The notes under the pieces were generated by a model. The model was not told where the DNA came from. It saw only the letters and a list, made by a program, of their open reading frames with translations, and made no database searches. The translations under genes and the position numbers were made by a program. Below, piece by piece: positions 24,451 to 33,010 of a stretch of 64,000 nucleotides of DNA. The stretch comes from Paenibacillus monticola. Lineage in GTDB: Bacteria; Bacillota; Bacilli; Paenibacillales; Paenibacillaceae. How positions within the stretch are numbered: the stretch's first letter is position 1; every line of letters begins with the position of its first letter. Location of the stretch: contig NZ_WJXB01000019.1 in NCBI RefSeq assembly GCF_009664975.1, forward strand, positions 1 through 64,000, written 5' to 3'.

Positions 24451-25791
24451 ATGGGTAAGTATTTTGGAACTGACGGCGTGCGCGGAGTCGCAAACCGGGA
24501 ATTAACTGCAGAAATGGCCTATAATATTGGCCGATGTGGTGGATATGTATTAGCGGGTAATCTAGAAAAGCCCAAAGTTGTAATTGGAATGGACACGCGT
24601 ATCTCCGGCCCAATGCTGGAATCGGCACTTGTAGCTGGTCTGCTGTCTATTGGGGCAGATGTTATCCGTCTGGGTGTAGTAACTACACCTGCAGTTGCTT
24701 ATATTACAAGACTATTGAAGGCTGATGCGGGCGTGATGATTTCAGCTTCGCATAATCCGGTTGAAGATAATGGTATTAAGTTCTTTGGTGGAGATGGCTT
24801 CAAGCTAACCGATGAAACGGAGCTTCGCATTGAAGAATTGATGGATGCCGAGGTCGATGAACTGCCTCGTCCTATAGGCTCAGGGTTAGGAATACTAGCA
24901 GTCGATAATGATGCTAAATATCTCTATCTGGAGTATTTGAAAACAACGATCTCCCAAAGCTTCAAAGGTTTCAAGATCGTATTGGACTGTGCCCACGGTG
25001 CAGCGTATGAGCTTGCACCACGTTTGTTCAAAGAACTGGGCGCAGAGGTTATAGCCATTGGTTCAGAGCCGGACGGACTGAACATTAATGACGGATTCGG
25101 CTCCACACATCCAGCTACATTGCGTGCGGAAGTATTACGACACGGGGCAGATTTAGGACTTGCTTTTGACGGAGATGCTGATCGCCTGATTGCTATTGAT
25201 GAAACGGGGGATGAGGTCGACGGGGACTTTATCCTCTGCATTTGCGGAGACGCAATGAATCGTGCAGGCAAGCTTAAGGACGGTACGATTGTTTCGACCG
25301 TAATGAGCAATATTGGATTCTACAAGGCAACTGAGAAATTATCGCTCAACACTGCCAAAACAGCAGTTGGTGACCGGTATGTCATGGAGGAAATGCGTCG
25401 TGGCGGTTATAACCTGGGTGGAGAGCAATCCGGACATGTCATTTTCCTTGATTACAATACGACTGGAGACGGCATTCTGACGGCTATTCAACTGGTGGAT
25501 ACCATGAAGGCTTCAGGAAAGAAGCTAAGTGTGTTGAAAGCCATGATGACGAAATACCCACAGGTGCTTGTGAATGTTCGTGTGCTGGATAAGACTAATT
25601 ATCCGAATAACGTGGCTATTGAAGCGGCTATTAATGAAGTCGAGGGTAAATTAGGCGATAATGGCCGTGTATTGGTGCGTCCGTCGGGTACAGAACCACT
25701 GATCCGCGTAATGGCAGAAGGACCTGACAAAGCCGATTTGGATTTATATGTAAGTCAGATTGTAGATGTAGTACAGCGTGAACTGGTATAA
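24451..25791 (+). CDS. glmM: Phosphoglucosamine mutase GlmM
   Basis: A 446-residue enzyme converting glucosamine-6-phosphate to glucosamine-1-phosphate. Visible motifs: N-terminal GKYFGTDGVRGVAN, the phosphoserine active site MISASHNPVEDNG (about residue 100), the metal loop AFDGDADRL (about 240), and the C-terminal phosphate loop VRPSGTEPLIRV. Ribosome binding site AAAGGAG precedes the ATG. It supplies UDP-GlcNAc synthesis together with GlmS downstream. Confidence 0.98.
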   Translation: MGKYFGTDGVRGVANRELTAEMAYNIGRCGGYVLAGNLEKPKVVIGMDTRISGPMLESALVAGLLSIGADVIRLGVVTTPAVAYITRLLKADAGVMISASHNPVEDNGIKFFGGDGFKLTDETELRIEELMDAEVDELPRPIGSGLGILAVDNDAKYLYLEYLKTTISQSFKGFKIVLDCAHGAAYELAPRLFKELGAEVIAIGSEPDGLNINDGFGSTHPATLRAEVLRHGADLGLAFDGDADRLIAIDETGDEVDGDFILCICGDAMNRAGKLKDGTIVSTVMSNIGFYKATEKLSLNTAKTAVGDRYVMEEMRRGGYNLGGEQSGHVIFLDYNTTGDGILTAIQLVDTMKASGKKLSVLKAMMTKYPQVLVNVRVLDKTNYPNNVAIEAAINEVEGKLGDNGRVLVRPSGTEPLIRVMAEGPDKADLDLYVSQIVDVVQRELV

Positions 25792-25880
25792 CTGCATACC
25801 TTCGCAAGGGATTGTTGGCTGGTGAGTGGAGTGCTTTAGCTTCGCTGCACCGGCTCTTTAAATATTCCTGAGGCACAGCA

Positions 25881-25909
25881 TTGCCAAAGTGATGTAAGGT
25901 GCATATAAT
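25881..25909 (+). promoter_or_regulatory. glmS promoter
   Basis: TTGCCA (25881-25886), a 17-bp spacer, and a perfect TATAAT (25904-25909). The predicted start site near 25916 places the ribozyme about 40-50 nt into the leader. Confidence 0.82.
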
Positions 25910-25949
25910 AGACTAAGTGTCATTCCAGAAGGAAAGCGGGGGTTGTGAG

Positions 25950-26175
25950 GTTAGCATACAAGCGCCAGAACTTGGTCTTGCGCGGGGGAGATGTGTAAGT
26001 CATTAAGTGCCTGATATAGGCGAGGCTGGCACAAATCACGGCAGACGTAAGTTGACGAGGTGGAGGTGTTCGAAATGTTCGGCGGGGACCTCCCGGTGAT
26101 GCACCAGAGCCGTAAATGGAAGCGGAAAATGGAAGGGCGACCTTTCACACAACGCTTTTGTGGGTGCAATAGAAA
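25950..26175 (+). ncRNA. glmS ribozyme (glucosamine-6-phosphate-activated)
   Basis: The leader carries the conserved glmS ribozyme blocks: the cleavage-site segment AAGCGCCAGAACTTGG (scission expected between A25961 and G25962), the core GACGAGGTGGAGG, the CGAAATGTTCGGCGGGGACC segment, and a downstream AGAGCCGTAAATGG region. On binding glucosamine-6-phosphate the RNA self-cleaves and the glmS message is degraded, giving feedback control. The 3' limit is approximate. Some 210 nt of leader remain before the glmS start. Confidence 0.93.
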
Positions 26176-26386
26176 TAAATTATTCGAGGGTTAGGGCATC
26201 GGAAGGAAACAATGCAGTTCTGCCACGGCAGAGAAGAAGGCTGGACTTCATGAACATAAGATGACAGTTTATTTTGTTGAGCCAAAGCTTGCAACAGAAT
26301 ATTTGCTTTTTCTCAAAAACATGCCGCACGGCACGTTTCTTTCCGTATGCCGCCCATATTACGATAAATTGGACGGAGGAAAAAAT

Positions 26387-28219
26387 ATGTGTGGTATTGT
26401 AGGATATATTGGTAATCAGAATTCGCAGGCTATCTTGGTCGAGGGTTTGAAAAAGTTGGAGTATCGTGGGTACGATTCCGCTGGTATCGCTGTATTTACC
26501 AAAGAAGGATTGCAAATTGTAAAGGCACAGGGACGTCTGGTGAATTTGGAAACGAGACTGGAAACCCATCCTCTTACAGGCAGCGCAGGGATCGGACATA
26601 CACGCTGGGCCACTCACGGTAAACCTTCTGATGAGAATTCCCATCCTCATACGGATGATAGCCAGAAATTCTCGGTAGTTCATAACGGTATTGTTGAAAA
26701 CTACCTGGATCTCAAAGAAGAACTGATTGCTGGTGGATGCCACTTCACTTCTGAAACAGATACTGAGGTTATTTCTCACCTGATCGCTCGTGAATATGAT
26801 GGAGACATCGTTAAAGCTGTACAAAAGGCGATTACTTTCATGCGCGGTGCGTTTGCACTGGGCGTTCTTACAGAATTTGAACCAGATAAACTGGTAGCAG
26901 TACGTCAGGCCAGTCCTCTTATCATTGGTCTTGGCGAAGGAGAAAACTTTATCGGGTCGGATATTCCTGCTCTGCTTGAATATACCCGTAACGTATATAT
27001 TTTGAACGACGGCGAAATGGCTGTATTGACACGGGATGCTGTCGAATTGATGACGATTGAAGGCAACTTTATTTCTCGGGAAATGATTACTGTCGATTGG
27101 GATGCAGTTACCGCAGAAAAAGGCGGCTACGAGCATTTCATGTTGAAAGAAATCCATGAGCAGCCTAAGGCTTACCGCGATACTATGCGCGGCCGCATCA
27201 ACGCTGAAGGCAACAAGGTTATTTTGCCAGAGCTTAATCTGACCGTTGAACAAATCAAAAATATCCGCAACATTCAGATCGTTGCTTGTGGTACTGCTTA
27301 TAACGCAGGGCTAGTAGGACGTAATCTGATTGAGTCGCTGGTACGTATTCCGGTGGAAAATGACATCGCCTCAGAATACCGTTACCGTTCACCGATCGTG
27401 ACACCAGAAACTCTAGTTATTGTAGTCAGTCAATCCGGTGAAACTGCGGATACTCTTGCTGCTCTGCGTGAAGGTCAAGCGAACGGCGCGCATGTACTGG
27501 CAATCACTAACGTGGTAGGCAGCTCCATTGCCCGCGAAGCTAATGATGTATTGGTTACCTTGGCTGGACCGGAAATTGCTGTAGCTTCGACCAAAGCTTA
27601 TACTTCACAGCTGATCGTGTTCACTCTGCTGGGCCTATACATGGCGGAAATACGTGGTACGCAGTCTGAAGCGCAGGTTGCTGAAATTCTGGCAGCGATG
27701 CAATCATTGCCTGAGCAAGTGGAAGAAGTTCTGGCACAAAAGGATGACATTAAGAAATATGCAGAACAGATCTCCAAGCATGAGCACTTGTTCTTCATCG
27801 GCCGCGGCGTAGATTATGCTGTAGCTCAAGAAGGTTCGCTGAAGCTGAAAGAGATCTCTTATATTCACTCCGAAGCTTATGCTGCGGGCGAGTTGAAACA
27901 TGGCACATTGGCGCTGATCCAAGAGGGTGTTCCGGTAATTGCCATGGCTACTCAGGAGTCTGTTCTTGAGAAAACCGTCAGCAACATCAAAGAAGTGAAA
28001 GCCCGCGGCGCAGACGTTATGGCCATCACGCACCAAGAGCATGTAACTGACCTGCTCAGATCGGTAGACCAAGTATTTGTTATTCCTAAAACCTTGCCGT
28101 TACTGACACCTGCTCTGTCCGTAGTGACGTTGCAATTGTTGGCTTATTACGCTTCTCTAGCGCTTGGTCATGACGTGGATAAACCACGGAATTTGGCGAA
28201 GAGTGTAACTGTGGAGTAG
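26387..28219 (+). CDS. glmS: Glutamine-fructose-6-phosphate aminotransferase GlmS
   Basis: The true start is ATG 26387 (GGAGGAAAAA upstream), because Cys must be residue 2 as the glutaminase nucleophile (MCGIVGYIG); the open frame upstream lies in the leader. The 610-residue protein has an N-terminal class II glutaminase (HTRWATHGKPSDENSHPH) and two SIS isomerase domains (VSQSGETADT; STKAYTSQL). The C-terminal DVDKPRNLAKSVTVE is the sequence whose DNA is the TnsD-recognised part of attTn7, relevant to the elements that follow. Confidence 0.98.
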   Translation: MCGIVGYIGNQNSQAILVEGLKKLEYRGYDSAGIAVFTKEGLQIVKAQGRLVNLETRLETHPLTGSAGIGHTRWATHGKPSDENSHPHTDDSQKFSVVHNGIVENYLDLKEELIAGGCHFTSETDTEVISHLIAREYDGDIVKAVQKAITFMRGAFALGVLTEFEPDKLVAVRQASPLIIGLGEGENFIGSDIPALLEYTRNVYILNDGEMAVLTRDAVELMTIEGNFISREMITVDWDAVTAEKGGYEHFMLKEIHEQPKAYRDTMRGRINAEGNKVILPELNLTVEQIKNIRNIQIVACGTAYNAGLVGRNLIESLVRIPVENDIASEYRYRSPIVTPETLVIVVSQSGETADTLAALREGQANGAHVLAITNVVGSSIAREANDVLVTLAGPEIAVASTKAYTSQLIVFTLLGLYMAEIRGTQSEAQVAEILAAMQSLPEQVEEVLAQKDDIKKYAEQISKHEHLFFIGRGVDYAVAQEGSLKLKEISYIHSEAYAAGELKHGTLALIQEGVPVIAMATQESVLEKTVSNIKEVKARGADVMAITHQEHVTDLLRSVDQVFVIPKTLPLLTPALSVVTLQLLAYYASLALGHDVDKPRNLAKSVTVE

Positions 28220-28250
28220 GGAGTAGTTCTGTTGTTGTTGTCCTGTCTGG

Positions 28251-28327
28251 TGTATAGAGACAATATAGTTATGAAGTAGACATTAAAGTTATGAAGTGAA
28301 CATTAAAGTTATGAAGTAGTATGAAGT
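28251..28327 (+). mobile_element. Tn7-like right end A, abutting glmS
   Basis: It starts TGTATAGAGACAATATAG, aligning base for base in layout with the Tn7 terminus (TGT, five bases, GACAATA). Then come tandem sites at 20-bp spacing: GACAATATAGTTATGAAGT, GACATTAAAGTTATGAAGT, GAACATTAAAGTTATGAAGT and a partial fourth. The terminus is 32 bp after the glmS stop, the attTn7 insertion zone. Overlapping sites next to glmS are the established Tn7 right-end arrangement. No matching left end was found by eye in the window. Confidence 0.72.
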
Positions 28328-28418
28328 GATGAATTACATTAATGCCTTAGTTCGTTCTGAAGGCATAAGACCATTTGAAAAAGTGGAAAAGCAACACAGA
28401 TATCATGAGCCGTCCTGA

Positions 28419-28510
28419 TGAATGTGTTAAATATTGTCTGTAACTGAGCAATATACTTTGTAATTGACAAAAGAATGTGTAACTAGATAATAAAGTGCGT
28501 AACTAATAAT
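28419..28510 (+). mobile_element. Tn7-like right end A', second in the stack
   Basis: Four related sites at about 20-bp intervals, ending at 28445, 28465, 28484 and 28504. The clearest is AATAAAGTGCGTAACT, and the consensus runs AATA-xx-GT-xx-GTAACT. Orientation is the same as ends A and B. The exact terminus is uncertain: by spacing it falls near 28419, where the bases are TGA rather than TGT. A more degraded right end of a different Tn7-like element is the best reading. Confidence 0.55.
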
Positions 28511-28516
28511 ACTTCT

Positions 28517-28555
28517 AAGATTGTCCTGATAAATATCCTCAGGACAATCTTTTTT
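28517..28555 (+). terminator. Strong terminator downstream of glmS
   Basis: AAGATTGTCCTGA (28517-28529) pairs perfectly with TCAGGACAATCTT (28539-28551), followed by TTTT. It may be the original glmS terminator displaced by later insertions, or part of an inserted end. Confidence 0.88.
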
Positions 28556-28584
28556 ATAGGGACCAGAGGAAATGAAATCTATAG

Positions 28585-28704
28585 TGTTCGAAGAAAATAT
28601 AGCGTTAGTGTAGATGTCAGAAGATAATAAAGTCTTAGACTAGAAAAATTAAGTGTTAGACTCAGAAAATAAAGTTGTAGACTAGAAAAATAAAGTGTTA
28701 GACT
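28585..28704 (+). mobile_element. Tn7-like right end B
   Basis: It begins TGTTCGAAGAAAATATAG (TGT, five bases, then the first site). A gap follows, then four abutting sites at 21-bp spacing ending at 28641, 28662, 28683 and 28704: AATAAAGTCTTAGACT, ATTAAGTGTTAGACT, AATAAAGTTGTAGACT and AATAAAGTGTTAGACT. The first is nearly identical to the Tn7 TnsB site core AATAAAGTCTTAAACT. The inverted partner with the same TTAGACT signature is at 31852-32002. Confidence 0.78.
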
Positions 28705-28854
28705 GACGGTGATTCATTAAGCTCCCTCGAAATGGTTCAGTATCCTCACTCTAGCTCATGAATTCGTAGGATTTCACCCTGTGGTTATATTATATAAAGG
28801 AAGATGGTTGGGCCGGTGGTTGGGAAATGGAGCATTGGGCATACGGAAATAAAG

Positions 28855-30227
28855 GTGAACAGGGGTCTGTCAATAATTTTGTGTAAACTCTTTTAAGCAC
28901 AGATTCCCCCGAGGGGGAGTGGTGATTCATCGCAAGTGTTGACCGACCCGATCTGGGAAAAATACCGAAAGCTGAAGGAGCATTTGTCCCCAGTTTTGAA
29001 CGCGCCCCGTCCATTTGCGAGTCACGTCGACGGTGGCGAGATAGAGCATTTTAAGCAGCGCCTCATCCGTGGGAAAGATGCTTTTTCCTTTCGTCACTTT
29101 ACGCAGCTGGCGGTGGTAACTCTCAATCATATTTGTCGTGTAGATGAGTTTGCGGATCTCAGGGGGGTACTTGAAAAAGGTAGCTAACTCCTCCCAATTA
29201 TTCCGCCAGGAACGGAGGATGAGCGGATATTTGGCTCCCCACATCTCTTCAAAACGGTCGAGTTCAAGCAAGGCTCCTTCTTCGGTAGCTGCCTTGTAAA
29301 TGGGCTTTAAATCGGCGGTGACCTTTTTCAGATCCTTGTACGAAACGTACCGTGTGGAGCTGCGGATTTGGTGAATAATACACTTTTGGATTTCCGTTTG
29401 AGGGTAGCAGGCGCAATCGCTTGAGAGAACCCCGACAGGTTGTCCACACAGATGATGAGGATGTCTTGAACCCCGCGGTTCTTCAGTTCATTCAGTACGC
29501 TAAGCCAGAACTTAGAGGACTCGTTCTCGCCAATCCACATGCCCAGTACATCCTTGTTTCCATCCAGATCGATGCCAATGACCATGTAGGCTGCTTTGTT
29601 GATAATAGCCCCGTCCTGCTTGACTTTGAAGTGGATGGCATCCAGATAGACTACCGCGTAAACACCTTGTAAGGGGCGATTCTGCCACTCTTTAATGAGG
29701 GGAACAATCTTGTTAGTGACATTGGAAATAAGCGTGGGCGAGACCTCAATCCCGTACATATTCTGTAGATGATCTTGGATATCTCTCGTGCTGACGCCTT
29801 TGGCGTACAGCGCCACAATCTGCTCTTCGATGCCCGTTACATTCGATTGATGCTTCTTGACCACCAAAGGCTCAAACTCGCCTAAACGGTCTCGAGGGAT
29901 AATGATTTCCTGTTCGCCGTACTCGCTAACTACAGTTTTGCGGCTTTTTCTATTACGACTGTTTGGAGTGAGTTTCGCCTTCACTTCATGCTTTCCGTAA
30001 CCCAAATGCGTATCCATTTCGGCTTCCAGCATTTCCTGAATCGTCTCAGCAAATAAATCCTTTAAGGCATTCTGCGCATCTTTTGCGCTGACCAAGTTGT
30101 TTTCCTTAATAAACTCCCGCAGTTGCTGTTTTGTCCAAAGTCCCATGTGTTCTCCCCAACCTTTCTCTTACTTCCATTTTAATGGGTTTGAGAGTTTACA
30201 CAATATATTTTACAGACTCGTGAACAG
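28855..30227 (-). mobile_element. IS256-family insertion sequence with 8-bp target duplication
   Basis: The element runs 28863-30219 (1357 bp), flanked by direct repeats GTGAACAG at 28855-28862 and 30220-30227. The inverted ends share GTCTGT near the tip and TTGTGTAAACTCT inside. Length, end structure and 8-bp duplication fit IS256. The single transposase gene reads leftward and is frameshifted. The intact duplication shows the insertion is recent compared with the surrounding decayed DNA. Confidence 0.92.
28927..30146 (-). pseudogene. IS256-family transposase, frameshifted
   Basis: Reading from 30146 leftward, about 250 residues match the IS256 (Mutator-like) transposase, with YAVVYLDAIHFKVKQDG carrying the first catalytic Asp and ICVDNLSGFSQAIA the second. 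The frame is then lost near 29409-29413. In the neighbouring frame the protein resumes as YPQTEIQKCIIHQIR and continues to the C-terminal KLIYTTNMIESYHRQLRK and the stop at 28927. Restoring one missing base would give about 406 residues. A sequencing error or a programmed shift is possible, but IS256 normally has a single uninterrupted frame. Confidence 0.88.
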
Positions 30228-30447
30228 CTATCACTCATATTGTTCCATATACGCACGTCTCAACTTCCCCCTAGTGCTCCCACGTCTCAACGGGTCATAG
30301 CCCTTTCATTCCTTCGTCACATCTAACTACGGGGTGGAGGTCGGTCTTTCTAACGGAACGGGTCCGAGCCCTTTTGCGTAACGTCTCCCGATACTCCGTG
30401 CTTTTTAAAATCCTGTGAATGCATGAGCTGGTGAGGATTGATTGGTT
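30228..30447. other. Noncoding stretch between IS256 and the IS110-family relic
   Basis: No coding frame is supported. It is probably the 3' noncoding end of the IS110-family element. In the IS1111 subgroup this flank holds the guide (bridge) RNA; in the IS110 subgroup the guide lies on the other side, here 31703-31850. I cannot assign the subgroup, so no RNA is called. Confidence 0.4.
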
Positions 30448-31702
30448 TTATGCTGCCGAGAATACCTTGATCGGTTCGTAAGTTGTATTGTTTTTAGCCA
30501 GAGCGATTAGCAATCGTATTACTTTACCGCATAATTTCATGATAGATTTCATTTTCTTCAGTTTCTTTTCCTCAACATTGTAACGATGTGACGCTCGAAT
30601 TTCCGCATTTGTCATGACCATACTCATCGTCATGAGATAAAGAAGATGACGTAAGCGTGGCCGACCTCGTTTGCTGAGCACCATCTTTCCTCGCCATTTC
30701 CCGGAGCTAGCTTCAGCTAGATTTAACCCAGCATGACGAAGCAAAGCATTACCGTGCTATATCCGCTTAGATCATCAGCTTCACCGAGTACACCGACTAG
30801 ATTCGTTACATGAATGCCTCGTATTTCAAGGAGCTTCTGTGCATAAGGAATACGCACAAGAATAAGGCGGAGATCGTGCTCAATTTGTTCAAGCTGGCGT
30901 TGAGCTAGGTCAAACTCTTCGAGCAATTGCCCAAGATGAAGCTTGGAGCGCCTGAGTGGTGCCCACACTGGATTTTGCAAGTGAAATGAGTAGTTCAGTA
31001 CGTTTAACTCCAGCATGACGCTTCACATATTTCTTCCAACCGTCAAGGACCTGTTCTATGGTTAACCGACTGATCTATTTCGGTAAAGGGAAGAGTCTGA
31101 GTATTGCGATTGCACTGGTGCAAGTAAGAATCTTAAAGACCTGGTGAAGTTCAGGAAAACAATGTCTACCCAGCGATGGATTTGATTAACCGCAGCGTTG
31201 AGGCGCTTGGTAACCATTTCTCGGTTTGCCATTAGAATACGGAGTTCCTCGTAAGCTTCCGAATGAAAACGAACAGGGGAGTAGTACCCGTTTTTTGACC
31301 ATGTCTGCAATAACAAGTGCATCTTTATGGTCACTTTTAGAGGGAGTATTATCACGGTTTTCCTTGTTCTTTTTGACGAGATGAGGATTAACCAACACAG
31401 GATCTTATACCTTGATCGAGGAGCCAACGTGCAAGGTTAAACCAATAGTGTCCAGTGGGTTCCATACCAACTATGACGCTCCTAAGTTCGCAGGATTTGA
31501 GTAGATCTTGAATCCAGTGTTCGAAGAGATCGAACCCTTCACGATGGTTACCGAACTCAAGCGGAGTCCCCAGAGCAATTCCACGAAAGCTGACGGCACG
31601 AGCTACATGGATCTCTTGTGCGATGTCTACACCAATAACCAAGTGATAAACGGTAATATTTTCAATGAGTTGATTTTGTTTATCTTGAGATTTAAACTTC
31701 AT
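30448..31702 (-). pseudogene. IS110-family transposase, decayed
   Basis: Read leftward from ATG 31702, the N-terminal part begins MKFKSQDKQNQLIENITVYH and has the RuvC-like start VIGVDIAQEIHVA with the catalytic Asp and SVIVGMEPTGHYWF with the Glu. A shifted frame then carries SDHKDALVIADMVKK with further acidic residues. Two more frame changes lead to the C-terminal serine-containing Tnp_20 region AGLNLAEASSGKWRGKMVLS, KRGRPRLRHLLY. At least three frameshifts break it, so no active DEDD recombinase can be made. Confidence 0.88.
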
Positions 31703-31851
31703 AGTAGAGCGACCTCCTAGATGATGGGCTTTTTGAGGCAATCACCTCGTGTGTAAACCCATCGTACAAAGGCGCTCGTTTTTGTGTAAAGGCTAAATTA
31801 TTCATTCTACAGGAATTCTAACGGGAAACGTTAGCTCAATAAAACAGCGTC

Positions 31852-32002
31852 AGTCTAGGACTTTATTTTCTCGTCTACGGCTGATGCTATTTTTATAGTT
31901 GGGACCAGTCTAATACTTTTTTTACGAGATCTGACGGTTTTATAATTCGAAAAGCCGCGTGGGACCAACATTTCTAGTCTAATACTTTATTTTCTTTCTA
32001 CA
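31852..32002 (-). mobile_element. Tn7-like left end C
   Basis: Read on the minus strand from 32002 it starts TGTAGAAAGAAAATAAAG and continues TATTAGACT. Two further sites in the same orientation, AAAAAAAGTATTAGACT (31907-31928) and AAAATAAAGTCCTAGACT (31852-31875), are dispersed over about 150 bp. Three dispersed sites in 150 bp is the established layout of the Tn7 left end, as opposed to overlapping sites at the right end. Orientation and site sequence pair it with end B. Confidence 0.75.
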
Positions 32003-33010
32003 GTAGACCGCAATTTAAGTCTGCACCTATCCCACAAAGTTTCCCATTGATCACTTAAAGTTTGCCACTAAGCCGAGCGAAATTCAGGCATTCCCCCGAT
32101 CTGTTCCTCTGTTGTTTCCTTCAAACCTAAGCCCAAATCCCTGTGTTTTCCTGCCTTCAGCTCAAACTTATTTTGCTTTTTCGGCCCCGTTTTTCCTCGA
32201 TTATTACTGATTTTCTCTGTCATTTCCCTATTTTCATATCTAACTTAATTTACTTCAGAGATTTGGGGAGATGAAGGGACAAGGGATTGAAAGTCTTTGT
32301 GGGGTAAGGGGTTGAGGGGACTGAGGAGGGGAAGTTGCAGACCTTAAGACAAATTGACAGATAACTGTACGAAATTTCAAGACGACCCGATGGATTTCCA
32401 TACACAAATTTACAGTCTCGATCAGAGAGTTCCTGTTGGGATCACCATGGACTTTCCGCTGTTCGAAACCTCCATTTCTATTTAATCATAAAAATCCGAG
32501 TCGACCATAGGAAAAGAGCGGTTGCAAGTGCCTCATCCACTGGTGTGGTTTACACTCAATCGAATAGATTTAGCAGGCGAGCTGGAAGAGAGGTGACGGT
32601 CGTCCAGTTAACGGCTGCTCTGGGAATCAGGACAGATGAGCCGGAACATTCCGGTCGACTGGACCGAGAAGCATTCCTCTCTAGGCACTCATGGAGGCGA
32701 GTCACTGCAGCGCTATGATCGCCTGATGGGGGGATCAGAAGATACGAAGTGATCTGACGGAATTTTCTGGGTAGCCAAGGCTGGCTCATATGGTGAACTA
32801 TGTCAGCCTGCAACAGGCAGGATACCCACATGAACAACCTTTAGGTAAATAAGTGAATAAGAATAAAATGATCTAAAAATATTATGCTGTAAAATGTCTA
32901 ATTATGACATGAAAATAGGACTAATTTCATAGGGATTACACAAGTTAAGAATGTAGTAATATATGGAATGGAAGCGATCTTTATGGAATTAATAGTTTGA
33001 GGTGCTCAAT
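32003..33010. other. Kilobase gap without a supported gene
   Basis: No convincing coding frame on either strand; the 93-residue frame on the minus strand at 32556-32837 has no recognisable domain and no good ribosome binding site. The right part (32587-32828) has many complementary arms and is listed separately. AT-rich sequence with no clear promoter precedes the thioesterase gene at 33011. Confidence 0.5.
32587..32828 (+). ncRNA. Candidate structured RNA
   Basis: Nested complementary arms read by eye: AGAGAGG (32587-32593) with CCTCTCT (32676-32682) enclosing GTCCAGT (32602-32608) with ACTGGAC (32658-32664); GGCGA (32696) with TCGCC (32719); TGAT/ATCA around a G6 loop (32724-32737). A four-way set closes it: TGGGTA (32768-32773) with TACCCA (32823-32828) enclosing GCCA/TGGC, CATA/TATG and GCCTG/CAGGC hairpins. 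It matches no RNA family I recognise. Chance pairing is possible without covariation evidence, and the orientation is unknown. Confidence 0.4.

Larger units (their letters stand above)
28585..32002. mobile_element. Hollow Tn7-like element B (ends only, no tns genes)
   Basis: It is bounded by right end B and left end C, which share the site consensus AATAAAGTnTTAGACT in inverted orientation and both begin TGT-N5-GAAAATA. The 3.4-kb interior holds only an IS256-family element and a decayed IS110-family element; no tnsA-E-like gene is visible. Five-base flanks TATAG (left) and GTAGA (right) do not match as a target duplication. Either the ends diverged or they come from different insertions of one family. 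Confidence 0.65.

Noticed and set aside
26261..26386. Upstream extension of the glmS frame
   Set aside because: GlmS must begin MCGIVGYIG for an active N-terminal cysteine, and GGAGG precedes ATG 26387. The extension lies in the leader behind the ribozyme.
28251..28704. CRISPR-like repeats behind glmS
   Set aside because: Units abut at 20-21 bp with no spacers and differ in each array; no cas genes are seen. The pattern and the glmS position fit transposon-end binding sites.
32030..32075. Two similar CAAAGTTTCCCA / TTAAAGTTTGCCA segments as another Tn7-like left end
   Set aside because: Only two copies, no TGT/ACA terminus in register, and weak similarity to the site consensus.
32587..32828. 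Group II intron or T-box leader
   Set aside because: No domain V-like hairpin, no GTGCG-type start and no T-box sequence is visible; only generic pairing can be supported.
32556..32837. 93-codon frame on the minus strand
   Set aside because: No ribosome binding site, unusual composition and no recognisable domain. The strand complementarity of this stretch suggests structure rather than coding.
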